64,000 bases of DNA from Dactylis glomerata (GCA_007115705.1 QXEO01001034.1:3766212-3830211); one strand, 5' to 3'. Counted from the stretch's first letter, positions 46,701 to 59,225 are shown. Numbers and translations are program-made. The notes: a model not told the origin generated them from the letters alone.

Positions 46701-48656
46701 CATCCTCGCCGCGAAGCCCATTCCTATCGCCTGCGAGCTCCTCAGCCTCCAGCAAAGACTTCACCTCCTAGCCGATGCCACCAACGTAAGTCTTTTCCAC
46801 ATATATCCCCAGTCCCCGAAAATGTCGGCTGTCCGGGATACGGACATCCGGGATTTTCCAATACTCTGTTAGTTAGCTGTTCTCAAAATATCTGCCGACA
46901 TATGAGCTCGATCCGAGCTTCAAATCCTAGTCACCGAGAACCGGGATAGGTGCGCAGCACCTGTGCCAGGTCTTCAAAAAAATAAAATCTGATGTAACTT
47001 TCAAATCCTTCTGACCGACATATAAGCTCGATCTGAGCTTCAAATCCTAGTCACCGAGAGCCGGGATAGGTGCGCAGCACCTGTGCCGGGTCTTCAAAAG
47101 AATGATCTCTTGATAGAATCTTCAATTTAACTGATATGCTAAGTTTCTCTCCTGACATTTCAAATCCCAACACTTTTGCAGCGCATGAACAACACACGGG
47201 CCGACATGTATCATGACTTGGTATGCGAGCATCGGAAGTTATCCGACGAGCATAGCAAGCTTCGGCTGGAGCTGTCCAAGAAAGGTAATCTTCGCCGACA
47301 TACCGCTATATGCCGGATATCTTTCCTCTTTTTACTTTGCAATACTATTCTTGCCGACACATAACCTTGTGCCGACATTCTTCAGCTGGCACTGAAGAAC
47401 AAGTCGCCGAGCTTCTTAAGAGGGTGAAAGAGCTTACAGGTATGCCGAATCCTGCTAATCTTTAACTAAACATTTTGTACTTCAAATCCTTTATCTCTTG
47501 TCACTGTTTTCTATCTTCACATTATTTTGACTTCAAATCTTTTCAGATGATAAAGCTACACTGGAGGCACGCCACCAGGACTGTATGCCCTCAGTGGATG
47601 TGGCCCAGCAACTGGACGACCGGGATGCCGCTCACAAGGTCGAGATAGAGCAGTTGAAGGGCCGGATTGCCGAGCTTCTGGAGGAGAAGGAGCAGAGGGA
47701 GGGCCAACTCAAAAAAGCCCAGGAGCTGCTTGTCACCTCTGAGACTGATGCCTCCAACGCCCATGCCGAATTATCTAGCTTGAAGGAGGAGGCAACGAAA
47801 TGGGAAGTTACAGTTGCCCAGCTCAATGCCGACCTTGCCAGTAAGCTTCAAATCCTTTTTTCCTTATCCTGCCCGACATATCCTCCTTTCCGGCATAACC
47901 TTTGCCGACATATTTTCCTTTTGCTAACATTATTTTGATTTCTCAGACATGTTTCCCGCTGCCGTCGAAGACGTTGAGAGGGCTCTGCAGTTGGATCGAG
48001 AAAACCGGGGCGTTCCGGTTGACTCGGCCAATTGGGACATGTCGGAGCAATTGTTGGCGCTTCAATCCCGGAAGAACGCCATGACCCTTTACACTGAAGA
48101 ACTTTTTCTTGGCGCCCAGGAGGCATATTCTGCCCTCTGGCCGGGGCAAAGGACCCCCACTGACCCCGTCGACCTCGGCAATGATCTGCAGCTCGCCAAG
48201 GTTTGCCTCTGGGAATGGCGGGATTCCGGCGCCCGGGTGGGAGCTGATGAAGCTCTCACCTACTTCCTCTCTTGGTATGAAAAAGCTGATCTGGAGACTT
48301 TGCGCACTGTGCGCGAAGGATCTATCTGGACCACGGATCCGGAACACATCCGGCGTCGGCGGGAACTGGCCCACAGTTATGTGGACTATGCCGACACCGA
48401 TGCTTTTGTCCGGGACATCCGCGAGCCGGAGAAGACAGCAGACGATGCCAAGGATGATGCTGATGCTGAGGGTTCCGATTCCAGCCAAGACGAAGAGGAA
48501 GCTGAAGAGGCCGGCACTGATGCTCCGGAACAGGCATCTGTCCCAGGCGGAGGTGATGGCTCCATTCCATCTGCTGGGTCCGGCACTCCTGAAGCCGACA
48601 TTTCCACTGCTACAGCTCCACCAGCCGGCGGCTCTGCTTCTGCCCCTGCTTCTTAA
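43777..48656 (+). CDS. Antisense additional protein of the inner Tat element, spliced
   Basis: The eight-exon model is 43777-43850, 44135-45152, 45313-45761, 45840-46785, 47182-47284, 47386-47439, 47547-47840 and 47947-48656. Every intron is GT-AG, and the joined frame is open for 1,215 residues. A conservative start at 44184 gives 1,174 residues. The N-terminal part (HFERGFGLPASDFFRDVL to the FAAFCEGFAGI region) matches the putative gypsy-type transposon domain of grass Tat elements. A basic, nuclear-localisation-like run (KRQKVGVPIPKKQRP) closes the third exon. Then come a long Pro/Ala/Thr-rich stretch with repeated DVHMDSGAQQ/DVHMDTGAQQ, a coiled-coil region over exons 5-7, and an acidic tail. 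The function is unknown. Its frame is intact while gag-pol of the same element is broken. Confidence 0.78.
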
Positions 48657-49307
48657 CTTTGCCGTACCAAAAACTTTAAGGTTTATCAGATCCCTGGTAT
48701 GCCGGGTGCAGATGTAATATATACTCTATTTCCCTTAAGTTTGCTAGCTGAACAAGTTTTAACTTGGCTTGCTTGTTTATGAATGCCGGATCATCTTTTG
48801 GCTAAGTCACCGAGTTTGTTTTCCTGTTTCCTCAACTTCACAACCTTGGCTACTTGTCTACCTTTTTTGGCTTTCGACATATGAGTCTCAAGGTTGCTTC
48901 ATTAAACATACAGTACTTCAACTTTGAAACTTAGACTTCAAATCATCCGACATTTCAAGTTTTTACACTTAGCAATAACATAAATGTCGGTTTGCTTGCT
49001 CTATATTTCCTTAGCCATTTTCCATGTGTAGACAATCTCTGGCATCTACTCTTGCTAGCCATGAAGCCGGGTTTCGGACAGCAGCTGAGTCGAAGAGCGG
49101 CCTTTGGTGCCGACACATTACTAGGCCGACATAGGAAATATTCAAATCAAACCAGCCGGCATACTAACAAGAACTGAAAACAAACAGCGATATATCTCGG
49201 AGACAGTACCCGATCTCTTCGGGATGCTGACATTTCATTTATTAGCCTTATACCGGCCTAAAGTGCCGGCACATAAAGTAAATATGGAAATACATACATT
49301 GTGCTTC
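48657..49307. other. Spacer between the convergent antisense gene and pol
   Basis: The antisense gene ends at 48656 and pol, on the other strand, ends at 49308, so the two genes converge here. The sequence is AT-rich and non-coding and presumably contains both 3' ends. No clear terminator can be named. Confidence 0.4.
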
Positions 49308-52300
49308 TCAGGAGTAAAAGGGGTAGAGTAGGGCTATGTTCCATGGTCTCTTGGTTTCTTCTCCCGACCTGTCCGCCTTGTCCTTCTTGGGGGCCTGCGC
49401 ATCTATAAGATAATAGGCATCATTGTGCAGAGCTCTGCTCACAATGAATGGCCCCTCCCATGGAGGAGTTAACTTATGCCGGCCCTCTGTGCCTTGCCTT
49501 AGCCGGAGTACTAGATCTCCCTCTTGGAATCTCCTTGGATTTACCTTCTACGCATGATAGCGTCTGAGGTTCTGCTGATATACTGCTGTTCTTGACAGTG
49601 TTATTTCTCTTGCTTCTTCCAGCAGATCAACATCATTTTCCCTAGCTTCTTTAGCCTCTTCCTCAGTATATAGCACCACTCTTGGTGCATCATGTATCAC
49701 ATCTGTAGGGAGCACAGCTTCTGCTCCATACACAAGAAAAAAGGGTGTATAGCCTGTTGACCTATTCGGAGTTGTCCTTAAACTCCAAAGCACAGCTGGC
49801 AACTCATCTAGCCAACATCCCGGAGTTTTTTCCAGTGGCTCTATCAGCCGGGGTTTTATGCCGGATAACACTAGTCCATTTGACCTTTCTACTTGGCCAT
49901 TGGTACAAGGGTGAGCGACCGACGCGATGTCCAGCCGGATTCCCACTTCCTCACAAAATCTGGCAAATGGCCCTTGGGCAAAGTTCGACCCATTGTCAGT
50001 GATGATGCCATGGGGAACACCATATCTCAAGATTATATCTTTTAGGAATTTCACTGTTGTGTGTCCATCACACTTGCTTATGGGCTTTACTGCAATCCAC
50101 TTGGTGAACTTGTCCACCATGACCAAGATATGGGTCATCTTTCCTCTGGCCGGCTTAAAAGCCCCGACCATATCTAGGCCCCAAACAGCAAAGGGCCAGG
50201 TTATCGGGATAGTCTTCAAGGCAGATGCCGGCTGATGAATCTGATGGGCATATCTTTGACACCCATTGCATTTCCGGACCAAATCTTCTGCTTCTTGCAG
50301 TGCCGTTGGCCAGTAGAAGCCATGCCGGAATACCTTTGCCACCAATGCTCTGGATGAAGCGTGGTGACCACACTCCCCCTGATGAATTTCCCGGAGCATC
50401 TCCAAACCTTCAGCAGATTCAACGCATCTCTGTAATACTCTGGTGGTACTTCTCTTGTATATTTCTTTGTTGACGATGGTATATCCTTTGGATCTCCTTA
50501 TAACCCGGCGGGCCTCATTTTCATCCGCCGGCACTTGGCCATTCACCAGGAAATCCATGATTGGACGTGCCCATGAGGGCACTTCCCTGATAGTGAATAC
50601 TGCCTGATCTATCTCCATCATTTCGGCCGACACATAATCGATCTCCATGGGCCGCAAAGTCCCCGGGACTGAGGGATCAGTCCCCGGGTATGCCGGAGCA
50701 GTCCCCAGGTATACCGGCACAACCTCTTGGTACATTTTACCCTTGCCCCTATTTCTGCTTCGGAATACTGCACTCACTGCATATGTCGGCCCAGTCCCCG
50801 GGACTGAGAAAACAGTCCCCGGGTTGTCCGATCTAGCTCCGGCATCTATCTCCATTGGAACTGCATCCTCCGGACTCGGCGGGACATAAATGGAAGATGA
50901 CTCCGGCGAGGGCTTGATTGACGGCTTCCTCAGATGCTCCAATGAAATGCCGGGCGGGATTGAATCTCTGGAAGATCCCAGCTTGGATAATGCATCAGCT
51001 GCGTCGTTCTGAGCCCGGAGAACATGCCGGAACTCACAACCTTCGAAGTAACCGCTCAACTGCTGCACCAGGAAATGGTAGGATCCCATGTTTGCATCAT
51101 GCGCATCCCATATGCCGGAACATTGCTGAATCACTAAGTCAGAATCACCGAAACACATAATCCGGTGAATTCCTATGTCCTTAGACACCTTCAGTCCATG
51201 CACAGGTGCCTCATATTCCGCCACATTATTTGATGCTGCAAAATGAATCTGCGGAACATATCTCAATTGGTCATTCTTGGGTGAACTGAGAACTATGCCG
51301 GCACCCAGACCATGTATTGTCTTGGAACCGTCGAAATGCATCCTCCAATAGTTCGTATCCGGCAGTGGTGGCTCATATTGTATCTCTGCCCAGTCAATAA
51401 AGAAATCAGCCAACACCTGGGACTTGATTGTATCTCTCTTGTCATATTGAGGAGTATATGGCGACAACTCTATTGCCCACTTGGCTATTCTGCCACTGGC
51501 ATCTTTGTTGCCTATGATCTCCGAGATAGGGGCCTCGGCCACTACCCGGATTGGATGCTCTTGGAAGTAATGCTTGAGCTTCTTGGCCGCCATATAGACA
51601 CCATAAGTCATCTTCTGATAGTGTGGGTAGTTTTGCTTTGAGGTGGAGAGGACTTCACTCAGATAATATACCGGCCGCTGCATAGTTTTGCCTCCTTCCT
51701 CTCGCTCTACTACCACCACAGCACTGACGACCCTATTGGTTGCCGCTATATAGAGCAACATCGGCTCCCGGGGCATCGGAGACGCCAATACCGGCGCTGT
51801 TGACAACATCTGTTTCAGCTCTTTGAAAGCTGCGTCTGCTTGCATTGTCCAGACAAATGTGTCGGACTTCTTCATCAACTGATATAACGGCAAAGCTTTC
51901 TCTCCCAGCCGGCTTATGAAACGGCTCAGGGATGCGAGGCATCCAGTGAATTTCTGTACTTCCCTCAAATCTGTCGGCGGCTTCATTCTTTCTATGGCAC
52001 GAATCTTGCCGGGATTCACCTCAATACCCCGGCTGGAAACTAGGAAACCGAGCAACTTGCCCGCCGGCACACCGAAGGTACACTTAGCCGGATTCAACTT
52101 CATCCGGAATCTCCTCAGGTTTCCAAAGGTTTCCTGGAGATCATCTATGAGAGTCTTGCTCTCCTTGGTCTTTATGACGATATCGTCGACATATACCTGC
52201 ACATTTTTATCTATTTGATCGTGCAAACATTTTTGCATACACCTTTGGTAAGTTGCGCCGGCATTTCTTAAACCGAACGGCACAGTGAGATAGCAATAAG

Positions 52301-52793
52301 CCCCGTACGGGGTAATAAAGGATGTCTTTATTTGATCCGGCTCATACAAGGGGATCTGGTGGAAACCAGAATAGGCATCTACAAATGATAACAGTTCACA
52401 TCCAGCTGTGGAATCAATCACTTGATCGATCCGAGGGAGCGGGAATGGATCTTTAGGGCATGCCTTGTTCAAGTTAGTGTAATCGACACACATCCGCCCT
52501 ATTTTCACTATGGCGGGCTCATCCTTCTTCTTTTCCACCAAAACCGGATTAGACACCCAATCCGGATGAAGCACTTCTTTGATAAAGCCGGAGGCTAGGA
52601 GCCTAGCCACTTCGTCCCAAATGGCTTTCCTTCTATCACCTGCATTCCGCCGGAGCGGCTGCTTCACCGGCTTAGCATCTGGTCTCACATGCAATGCGTG
52701 CTCAGCCAGCTCCCTCGGCACACCTTGCAGGTCTGAAGTAGACCATGCAAAGATATCCCGATTCTCACGGAGGAAGCTGATGAGATCGCTTTC
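49308..52793 (-). pseudogene. pol (RT, RNase H, integrase) of the inner Tat element
   Basis: The frame runs from 52793, directly after the TAG at 52794-52796, to TGA at 49308-49310, with one internal TAG at 49548-49550. RT has VDYTNLNKACPKDPFPLP, FVDAYSGFHQI and YVDDIVIKT. The second RNase H has MHFDGSKTIHGLGAGIVL. A linker carries PGT-rich imperfect repeats. The integrase zinc finger is HQGECGHHAS to CNGCQRYA, followed by the catalytic core WGLDMVGAF, ITDNGSNFAQ and NGQVERSNG. The TAG at 49548 would remove only the last 80 residues (a chromodomain-less C-terminus ending ALLYPFYS). All catalytic motifs I can see are intact. Confidence 0.9.
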
Positions 52794-52796
52794 CTA

Positions 52797-55700
52797 TTTG
52801 GGATCCAAACTTGCCCCGACGAGGGCATGGCGCTCCGGGAAAACTTCATCCAGAGGCACCTTTTTGACTTCCTTGCCCACTTGGAAAGAAGCACTGCCAT
52901 CGGGATTTGCCATGCCCGGCATAGATTTGCTGGCCACGACCGTCTCAGCAATTTCCACTGCTCGCTTGAGCCTCTTCCTTTCCTCTGCAATGATCAGAGT
53001 CTCGGCCAGGTTAGACCCGGCTGTTGCACATGCCATCGAACGCTTGTAATCACCAATGATGGTGATCACTCCCTTGGGCCCCGGCATTTTCATCTTTAGG
53101 TACGCAACATGCGTAGAGGCCATGAACTTTGCCAGTGCCGGCCTACCCATCAAAGCATGGTAGGGGCTTTCCAGATCCACCACCTCAAACATGAGGTTCT
53201 CCACCCTGCAGTTATCCCGGTTGCCAAACATGACATCCATCCGGATCTTGCCCATCGGCGCACACGAAAGTCCAGGCACAATGCCGTGGAATGTAGTCTT
53301 GCTTGGCTCCAGCATATTCTCCTTGATTCCCAGCTTCTGCATCGTATCCCGATACATGATGTTGATGCTGCTTCCATTGTCAATGAGGACCTTGCTGAAC
53401 CTCACGTTATTAGCCGGCCCGATGAATGTCGGATCCATCACCAGAGCATATCTGCCGGGGTTTGGCATGATCCTGGGATGATCTGCCCTGTCCCAGCCAA
53501 TGGCCTGGTCAGACCAGTACATTAGCTTCGGAACTGCCGACATAACGGCATTCACCTCCAAACACCTCCGGTACAAGCTCTGCTTGTCTGTTCTTTCGGT
53601 CTCAAAGACCATGTAGCTCTGATCATGCTCCTTGTACTCATTTCGGCCCGCTGCTGGGCCTCCGGCATAGTACTCCGGATTATAGTTCCGATCTACTTGA
53701 TTTACGTCGGCACTTCCGGGATTGCTCTGATTCCCGGGATTAACCGGCCTGGACGGGACTGCGACTGTATTGGCACCTGTCAACGGCGATGGAGCTGCCG
53801 GGACAAGTGGTCTAGCCGGTCCCCAGGGACCTGCACGACCTGCTAATATGTCGTCCAGCCATGAACAGTTTCTCGTCAAATGGTTTGCCGGCTTACCCGG
53901 CTGGAACGTGTGAAACACACAAGGCTTGTCCATGGCCAGACCCACCGTATACTTCGGCCATTGCTTCTTCTGGCCGGCACCGCCGCCGGCATTCTTGTTG
54001 ATCCAGACATTCTTCTTCTGGAAGGGCTGCGCTTGCTGCTGTGGTTGTTGCTGCTGCTGCTGAGGCTGCCGATTGCCCTCATATCTCGGACGCTGGCTAC
54101 TGCCGGCGCCCTCTTGCTCTTCCTCCACAGCTGCTACTTGTGCCGCTCCATACCGGTAATCCGGCCTTTCATTTCTTCTCTTGTTCCGGTTATCAGAGCG
54201 ATAGTATTGCCCTGGTCTCCCGGCGCTGTTGGTGTTCCCCTGAGTCTGCCCCTGTCCTTGTGAATCAAGGGTGGGCTGCATGGGATCTCCCAGAGCATAA
54301 CTATCGGCAATCTTGATTGTCTCGGCCAACGTGGCCGGCATTTCCCTCTGAAGCTTTTGCCACAACATGGTGCCATGCCGGCACCCATGAGCGAACCACA
54401 TGATGGCCTGCTGCTCCACAACTCCTTCGCAGGAATTGCGCAATGTGCACCACCTGGTCAGGTAGTCATGGTCGGTCTCATTTACTCCTTGCCGGCAGTT
54501 GGCTAGCTGCTGCGGACGGTTAGGCCTCTTGTAAGTACTGGTGAAGTTTGACACAAACCGCTCCTCGAAATCAACCCAGCCGTTGATACTTCCGGCCGGC
54601 AGATTATTCAGCCATATCCTGGCTGGTCCTTCTAGCATTTGCGGTACATACCGTACCGCCCACCTCAGGTTTCCTCCGGCAATGTTCACTGCGGTGGAGT
54701 AATCCTCCAACCAATCTTCCGGCTTTGTACTGCCGTTGTATGTCCTCGCGCCACGCGCGAGCTGGAAGTAGTAAGGTACCGGCTCACCCATAATCCGGGG
54801 TCCAAAGCACATAGGACCCGGAGCTCCTTGCCTCTCCACCAACTCTGATTGGTGAATCCTGTCCAGCTTGAAGCGCGCATCACTTGCTGCCAAGGACCGA
54901 GGTCCTAGCCGGGACGCAATTGGGCCCGCGATCATCTTTTGCTACTGCTGCTCCGGCTGACACTACTCATTTAGCTGGCCTTGCTGATGCTGCTGGCCTT
55001 GCTGGTGCTGTTGTTGATATCCCGCCCTGGCAAGGGCGGAATTCCCATCATCTTCCCGATGTCTCGGCTGACCTGCTCCTTGCTGCTGTGCTGCACCCCC
55101 GGCATCTTGCGGCTGACGCCGAGCACCACTATTACTCCGGCCACCACCGGCCGACACTGCTCCTTGCCCGGCCAGCACATTTTGGCCTGCCTTCTTGCTG
55201 CCGACATACTTGTCAGCTTGGCCGGCACTCTTTTGCACTATTGCTTGCTTTCCGGCGATTGCCGGATCATACACCTGGATCTGCTTGTCCCGGCGGCCAG
55301 AGGTCACACTTCCAGCACGCCGGGCGCTTCGATGCGGGGACGAAGCTTCCCCCCCTTGACCTTGCGCCGGCACCTCCTACCGACGCAACGTACTGGGATG
55401 CCCCGGCACCTGGGTTTGCCTTCTTAAAGGCCTCCTCCTGCTTGGTAGCTTCAGACAAAAGATGGTTAAGCCGGGCTTGCTGCTCATGCAGTGCTTCGCG
55501 AGACAAATTAGATAAGTCCTTAGCTACCTCCGCTGCTGCTCTAAGGTTCTTCACTGGTGAGCTATAGACTACCTTAGGCACAGTGCTAGTTGCAGTATGA
55601 CTCTTAGCTCTAGCATCTTTACCTAGCTCAGTGTTAAGATCTCTACCTCTAGTTGTAACCTCATCTATCCGGCTAGGCCGGGTTACCACAGGAGTAAAAC

Positions 55701-56358
55701 CATGTGCTGCCTCATACTCACGGAGTTGCCGGTTAAACCGTTCGCGCTCCTGATGCATGCCCAGGGCCTCATCGATGAGGGCCTGGCGAGATCCCTCCAG
55801 GACCTCCCTTGTCTACTCCGGATCATCGCCGGATCGCACCGGCTCGAGAAGCCGGTCGATGATGGGAAGAAGTACCTGACCCTTTGCCGGCACAGCGGAA
55901 GTGCCGGCCAGGTTCTCGACACGCTCCAACGGAGGACGTGCCGACCTCTTAGCCTTCGGCGGCTCCGAGGGAGTATCCGCTGCTGCTGCTGCTTTGCCAG
56001 CACCATCTGCCGGCGGCACTAATGTGCCGGCCATCATTACCTCGGCCGACTCTACTGAGCGAGCGCTACGCCCAGCGTGAGCCAGCCGATGTGACGGAGG
56101 ATCCGCCGCCACCAGTACCTCTTCACTACAAACTCTCTCAGTCCCCACGTACACCTCGTGGGAACCGAAAGACATGATCCGGCCATCCCTGGGGAACGGC
56201 CGGCCGCCGAGACATCCGGCGTTGTCACTGACGAAGCTGAGCGAGCCTAGCCTCTGGACGAGGCCAGAGACCACGCGCACTCCCGAAGCTGCTATCACAG
56301 ACCCCGTCCGAATAAACACTCCGCCCAGCATATCGATCAGCCCCACGGTGGGCGCCAA
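52797..56358 (-). pseudogene. gag-protease of the inner Tat element
   Basis: From the region just after the primer-binding site (first AUG 56358) the frame runs through a TAG at 55813-55815, a frameshift near 55320, and TAGs at 54963-54965 and 54942-54944. It is then open from 54935 to the TAG at 52794. The gag core shows LEGPARIWLNNLPAGSINGW and FVSNFTSTYKRPNRPQQLAN. Gln-rich runs flank it. The retropepsin site is VLIDNGSSINIMY, followed by HALMGRPALAKFMA. The protease domain is intact, but full-length gag cannot be translated without suppression. Each of these stops lies where a glutamine is expected. Confidence 0.88.
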
Positions 56359-56359
56359 A
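56342..56359 (-). promoter_or_regulatory. Primer-binding site of the inner Tat element
   Basis: On the minus strand TTTGGCGCCCACCGTGGG follows the 5' LTR without a gap. This fixes gag-pol orientation as minus. Confidence 0.8.
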
Positions 56360-57287
56360 TGTCATCGTGGTGAAACAACATATGCCATGGGATGGCTTAA
56401 ATGGGGGCCGAACTAGACGCTGGAGGATTCGGGAGAGGGGAACGAGCTAAAAAGCACGACAGAAAGGAACACTGATCTACCCAGGTTCGGGGCTCTCGTA
56501 AGGAGATAATACCCCTACTCCTGCTCTACTGGTTATATATTTGGATCGATGGAGTATACAACAATGGTGCTTCCAAGCTCTCAGCTAGAGGAGGAAGATG
56601 AACTGCTAAGTGTAGGAACACTGAGTGACCAACCCTTTACTAGGGCTCCCTGTGCCACCTTATATAGTGATGGCCAGGGTTACAACGGTCATAAGAGACC
56701 AGAAGACACCAACTACACTCCAAATAGGACTTGCTGACGAAGGCAGAGACCCTTGACTTTCTCCCTGATTGCTCTCGATGGGACTCCACATCACTGTACC
56801 TTGTACCTCTTGAACTGTGACCTTACCTCTGTGAGGTAAGGGCTGTACTGGTGCACAGAGTGGGTAGGTAGACCACCACTGTGCACCCTGTCACCATGAT
56901 CTCTCTCCATACTTGGCAGAACCTCTCCTTGATTGTAGGGATTGGACACCTTGGCTGACTTATGTATCCCGGATATGACCGTTGACCATATCCTGGACCT
57001 ATATGCCGGACCATCGACCTATGAAGGTCGGGTAATCCGGCTACCCTGCTCCTGCACGATATGACATATAAGTTAGGCCGGCATATCTATGTATATGCCG
57101 GCACTCCTCAATAAGTATACCGGTTATACAAGTATATCCGGACACCAGCCGGGATACACAAATATGCCGGCATGGCCGATGCTCTTATATTCTGGCCAGG
57201 CCCTTCCTTGGTAATCCGGCATAAAGTCAACCATAGTCCTTGTATCTTTCTAGTCTCATGACCCTACCGGGGGTCATCCCCCCGACA
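56360..57287 (-). repeat. 5' LTR of the inner Tat element
   Basis: A 928-bp copy of 42170-43097 with about 12 differences seen by eye. The TATA box on the minus strand is near 56660-56666. It is flanked on the right by TCAGG (57288-57292). Confidence 0.9.
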
Positions 57288-59225
57288 TCAGGACCCCCGG
57301 CGACCCTATCTACAACCCGGGTGTCTTGCTCTCACTCGCCAGCAACTCTACGTCGTCTGGCCTGACAAGTTCAAGCCGGACATCGGCGCGCGTTACGACG
57401 GGACCACCAACCCCGTCGAATTCCTCCAACTCTACGTTGTCGCCGTCTAGGCCGCGCGTGGGGATCAGCGTGCCATGGCAAATTGGTTCCCCATGGCCCT
57501 CAAGGACGCTCCGCGAACTTGGCTCATGAATCTTCCTCACGAATCCGTGACTTCATGGAAGGATTTATGCCGTCAGTTCGTTGCCAACTTCATGCCCACG
57601 TATGAGCGCCCCGCTACCAAGAACGATCTTAAGGCGGTGCATCAGTACAAGGGCGAGACGCTTCGTCAGTATATCCAGCGCTTCAGCCAGACGAGGAACA
57701 AGATCCCCAGGATCTCCAACGAGGAGGTCATCTCCGCATTCTCCACGGGCGTCTCCGGCATCAAGATGAGGGAGAAGCTGTCCGTGAATGATGAGTTGAC
57801 TTCCGTCGTCAGGCTCTTCGAGATCGCCGACCGCTGCGCCAAGGCCGAGGAGGGGAGGCTCTTCGTGCATAACCTGCCGGAGGCGCCTCCCCCTAAGCCA
57901 AAGTCCAAGGACCCCAAGCGAAAGGAGGCTGCTGTCCTCGCGGCAGAGCCAGATCATAAGCAACGCCGCGGGGACCGCACCGAGCGCGACAAGGGACGAC
58001 GTCGCCGCTACTGCGTTCTCCACAAGAAGGACACCCACAATACCGACGATTGTTGGTTTGTCCGGAAGTTTCATGAAGAAAATGGTGCCTCCAAGCGCCG
58101 CGGGGGTGGCCGCTGCTACGGCAAGAGTGGATCCCGGGGCGATCGTCGCGACGACAACCGTGAGGAAGGTCGCCGCCATGAGGGTCTGTCTCGAGCCGAT
58201 CCCGAGCCGCTGCCGTTGCCCCCACCAGCAAACGATCGTCGGGAGGAGAACCAGGGGGGCTATCAAGAGCCGCGAGACTTCGCCGCTTGCCTCCTGGGTG
58301 GAGCTCAGGCTCCTTTGTCCAACCGACACTTCAAGCAGCTGTCGCGAGAGATCGCGGTGGCACAGCCCAACGTTGGCAACCGCCTAATGAAGTGGTCAAC
58401 ATGCAAGATCGGCTTCGACGAGGAGGATCATCCGGCCTCCACCAGGGGCGTGGGCACAATTCCTCTTTTGTGCACGCCAACCATCAACAACGTCGCCGTA
58501 AATCGCACTCTCATCGACGGAGGGGCGGGCCTCAACATCATCTCGGTCGAGATCTTCGAGAAGATGCAGGTGCCGTACCACCGGCTCATGCCAACCCGAC
58601 CATTCTTCGGGGTAACCGAAGGTTCTACAACGCCAATTGGGCAGGTACGCCTGCCCGTTACCTTCGGCACCCGGGACAACTACAGGACCGAGAGCCTCGA
58701 CTTCGACGTCGCCTACATCGCGCTGCCATACAACGCCATTCTTGGCTATCCAGCCCTGGCAAGGTTCATGGCAGCCACGCATCATGGCTTCAACGTTCTC
58801 AAGATCCCGGGCGCTAACGGCACGATCACCGTGCGCTGCAACGAGAAGGATGCTCTCCGGTCAGTGGAGCACGTCTACCGTGAGGCCGCCACCATGTTCC
58901 ATGCCGACGAAGATCTGCTGGAACACTCCGGCGACCTCGCGAGGAAGAAGCAGCTCGTATCCCAAGAGCGGGCTGCTGCAAAGAAGGCCTCTCTTGAGCC
59001 CCACCTGCAGGGCTCAACAGGGAAGAAGTTCGCCGCCTCTGTGTCGCCTACTCCAAGCGAGGACCTGGTCCATCCGATGCTGGACATGAGCATTGGGGAA
59101 GCAGCGGTACCCTCAAGGAGGAGGCCCCAGTTCACCCAAGAGCGCTCTGCAACCAAGAAGGTCCCGCTTCGGGCTGGGGGCTACGAAAACTTCGTCACCA
59201 CCGGGTAGGGCTTTCCCCCAAATAG

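Larger units (their letters stand above)
42170..57287 (-). mobile_element. Inner Tat-lineage gypsy element with an antisense gene
   Basis: A 15,118-bp element with LTRs 42170-43097 and 56360-57287, both 928 bp, inside a perfect TCAGG duplication in the outer element's gag. Gag and pol are on the minus strand. An extra spliced gene is on the plus strand between pol and the 3' LTR, the layout of RIRE2- or Grande-type Tat elements. By eye I count about 12 differences between the LTRs (1.3%), or roughly half a million years at 1.3e-8 per site per year. gag-pol carries five in-frame TAGs and a frameshift, so the copy is not autonomous. Confidence 0.92.
41600..59208 (+). pseudogene. gag-protease of the outer Tat element, interrupted
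   Basis: The frame starts at the AUG 41600 (MADANARLERLRRRNAA), meets a TAG at 41804-41806, continues in frame to 42169, and resumes after the nested element at 57293. A frameshift near 57345 and a TAG at 57448-57450 follow. From there the frame is open to 59208. It holds the gag core (WFPMALKDAPRTWLMNLP), a zinc-binding motif (CVLHKKDTHNTDDCW) and the retropepsin active site LIDGGAGLNII. Near 59195 a further shift leads into the RT frame. The stops replace expected glutamines. The protein cannot be made from this copy. Confidence 0.85.

Noticed and set aside
45832..46764. A 310-codon minus-strand frame and a 283-codon plus-strand frame in the antisense gene's Pro-rich exon
   Set aside because: The codons of this low-complexity exon leave other frames open. 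Only the frame continuing through the flanking exons is supported.
57565..58329. A 254-codon minus-strand frame opposite the outer gag
   Set aside because: It is antisense to clear gag sequence with a zinc motif, and its translation shows no family.
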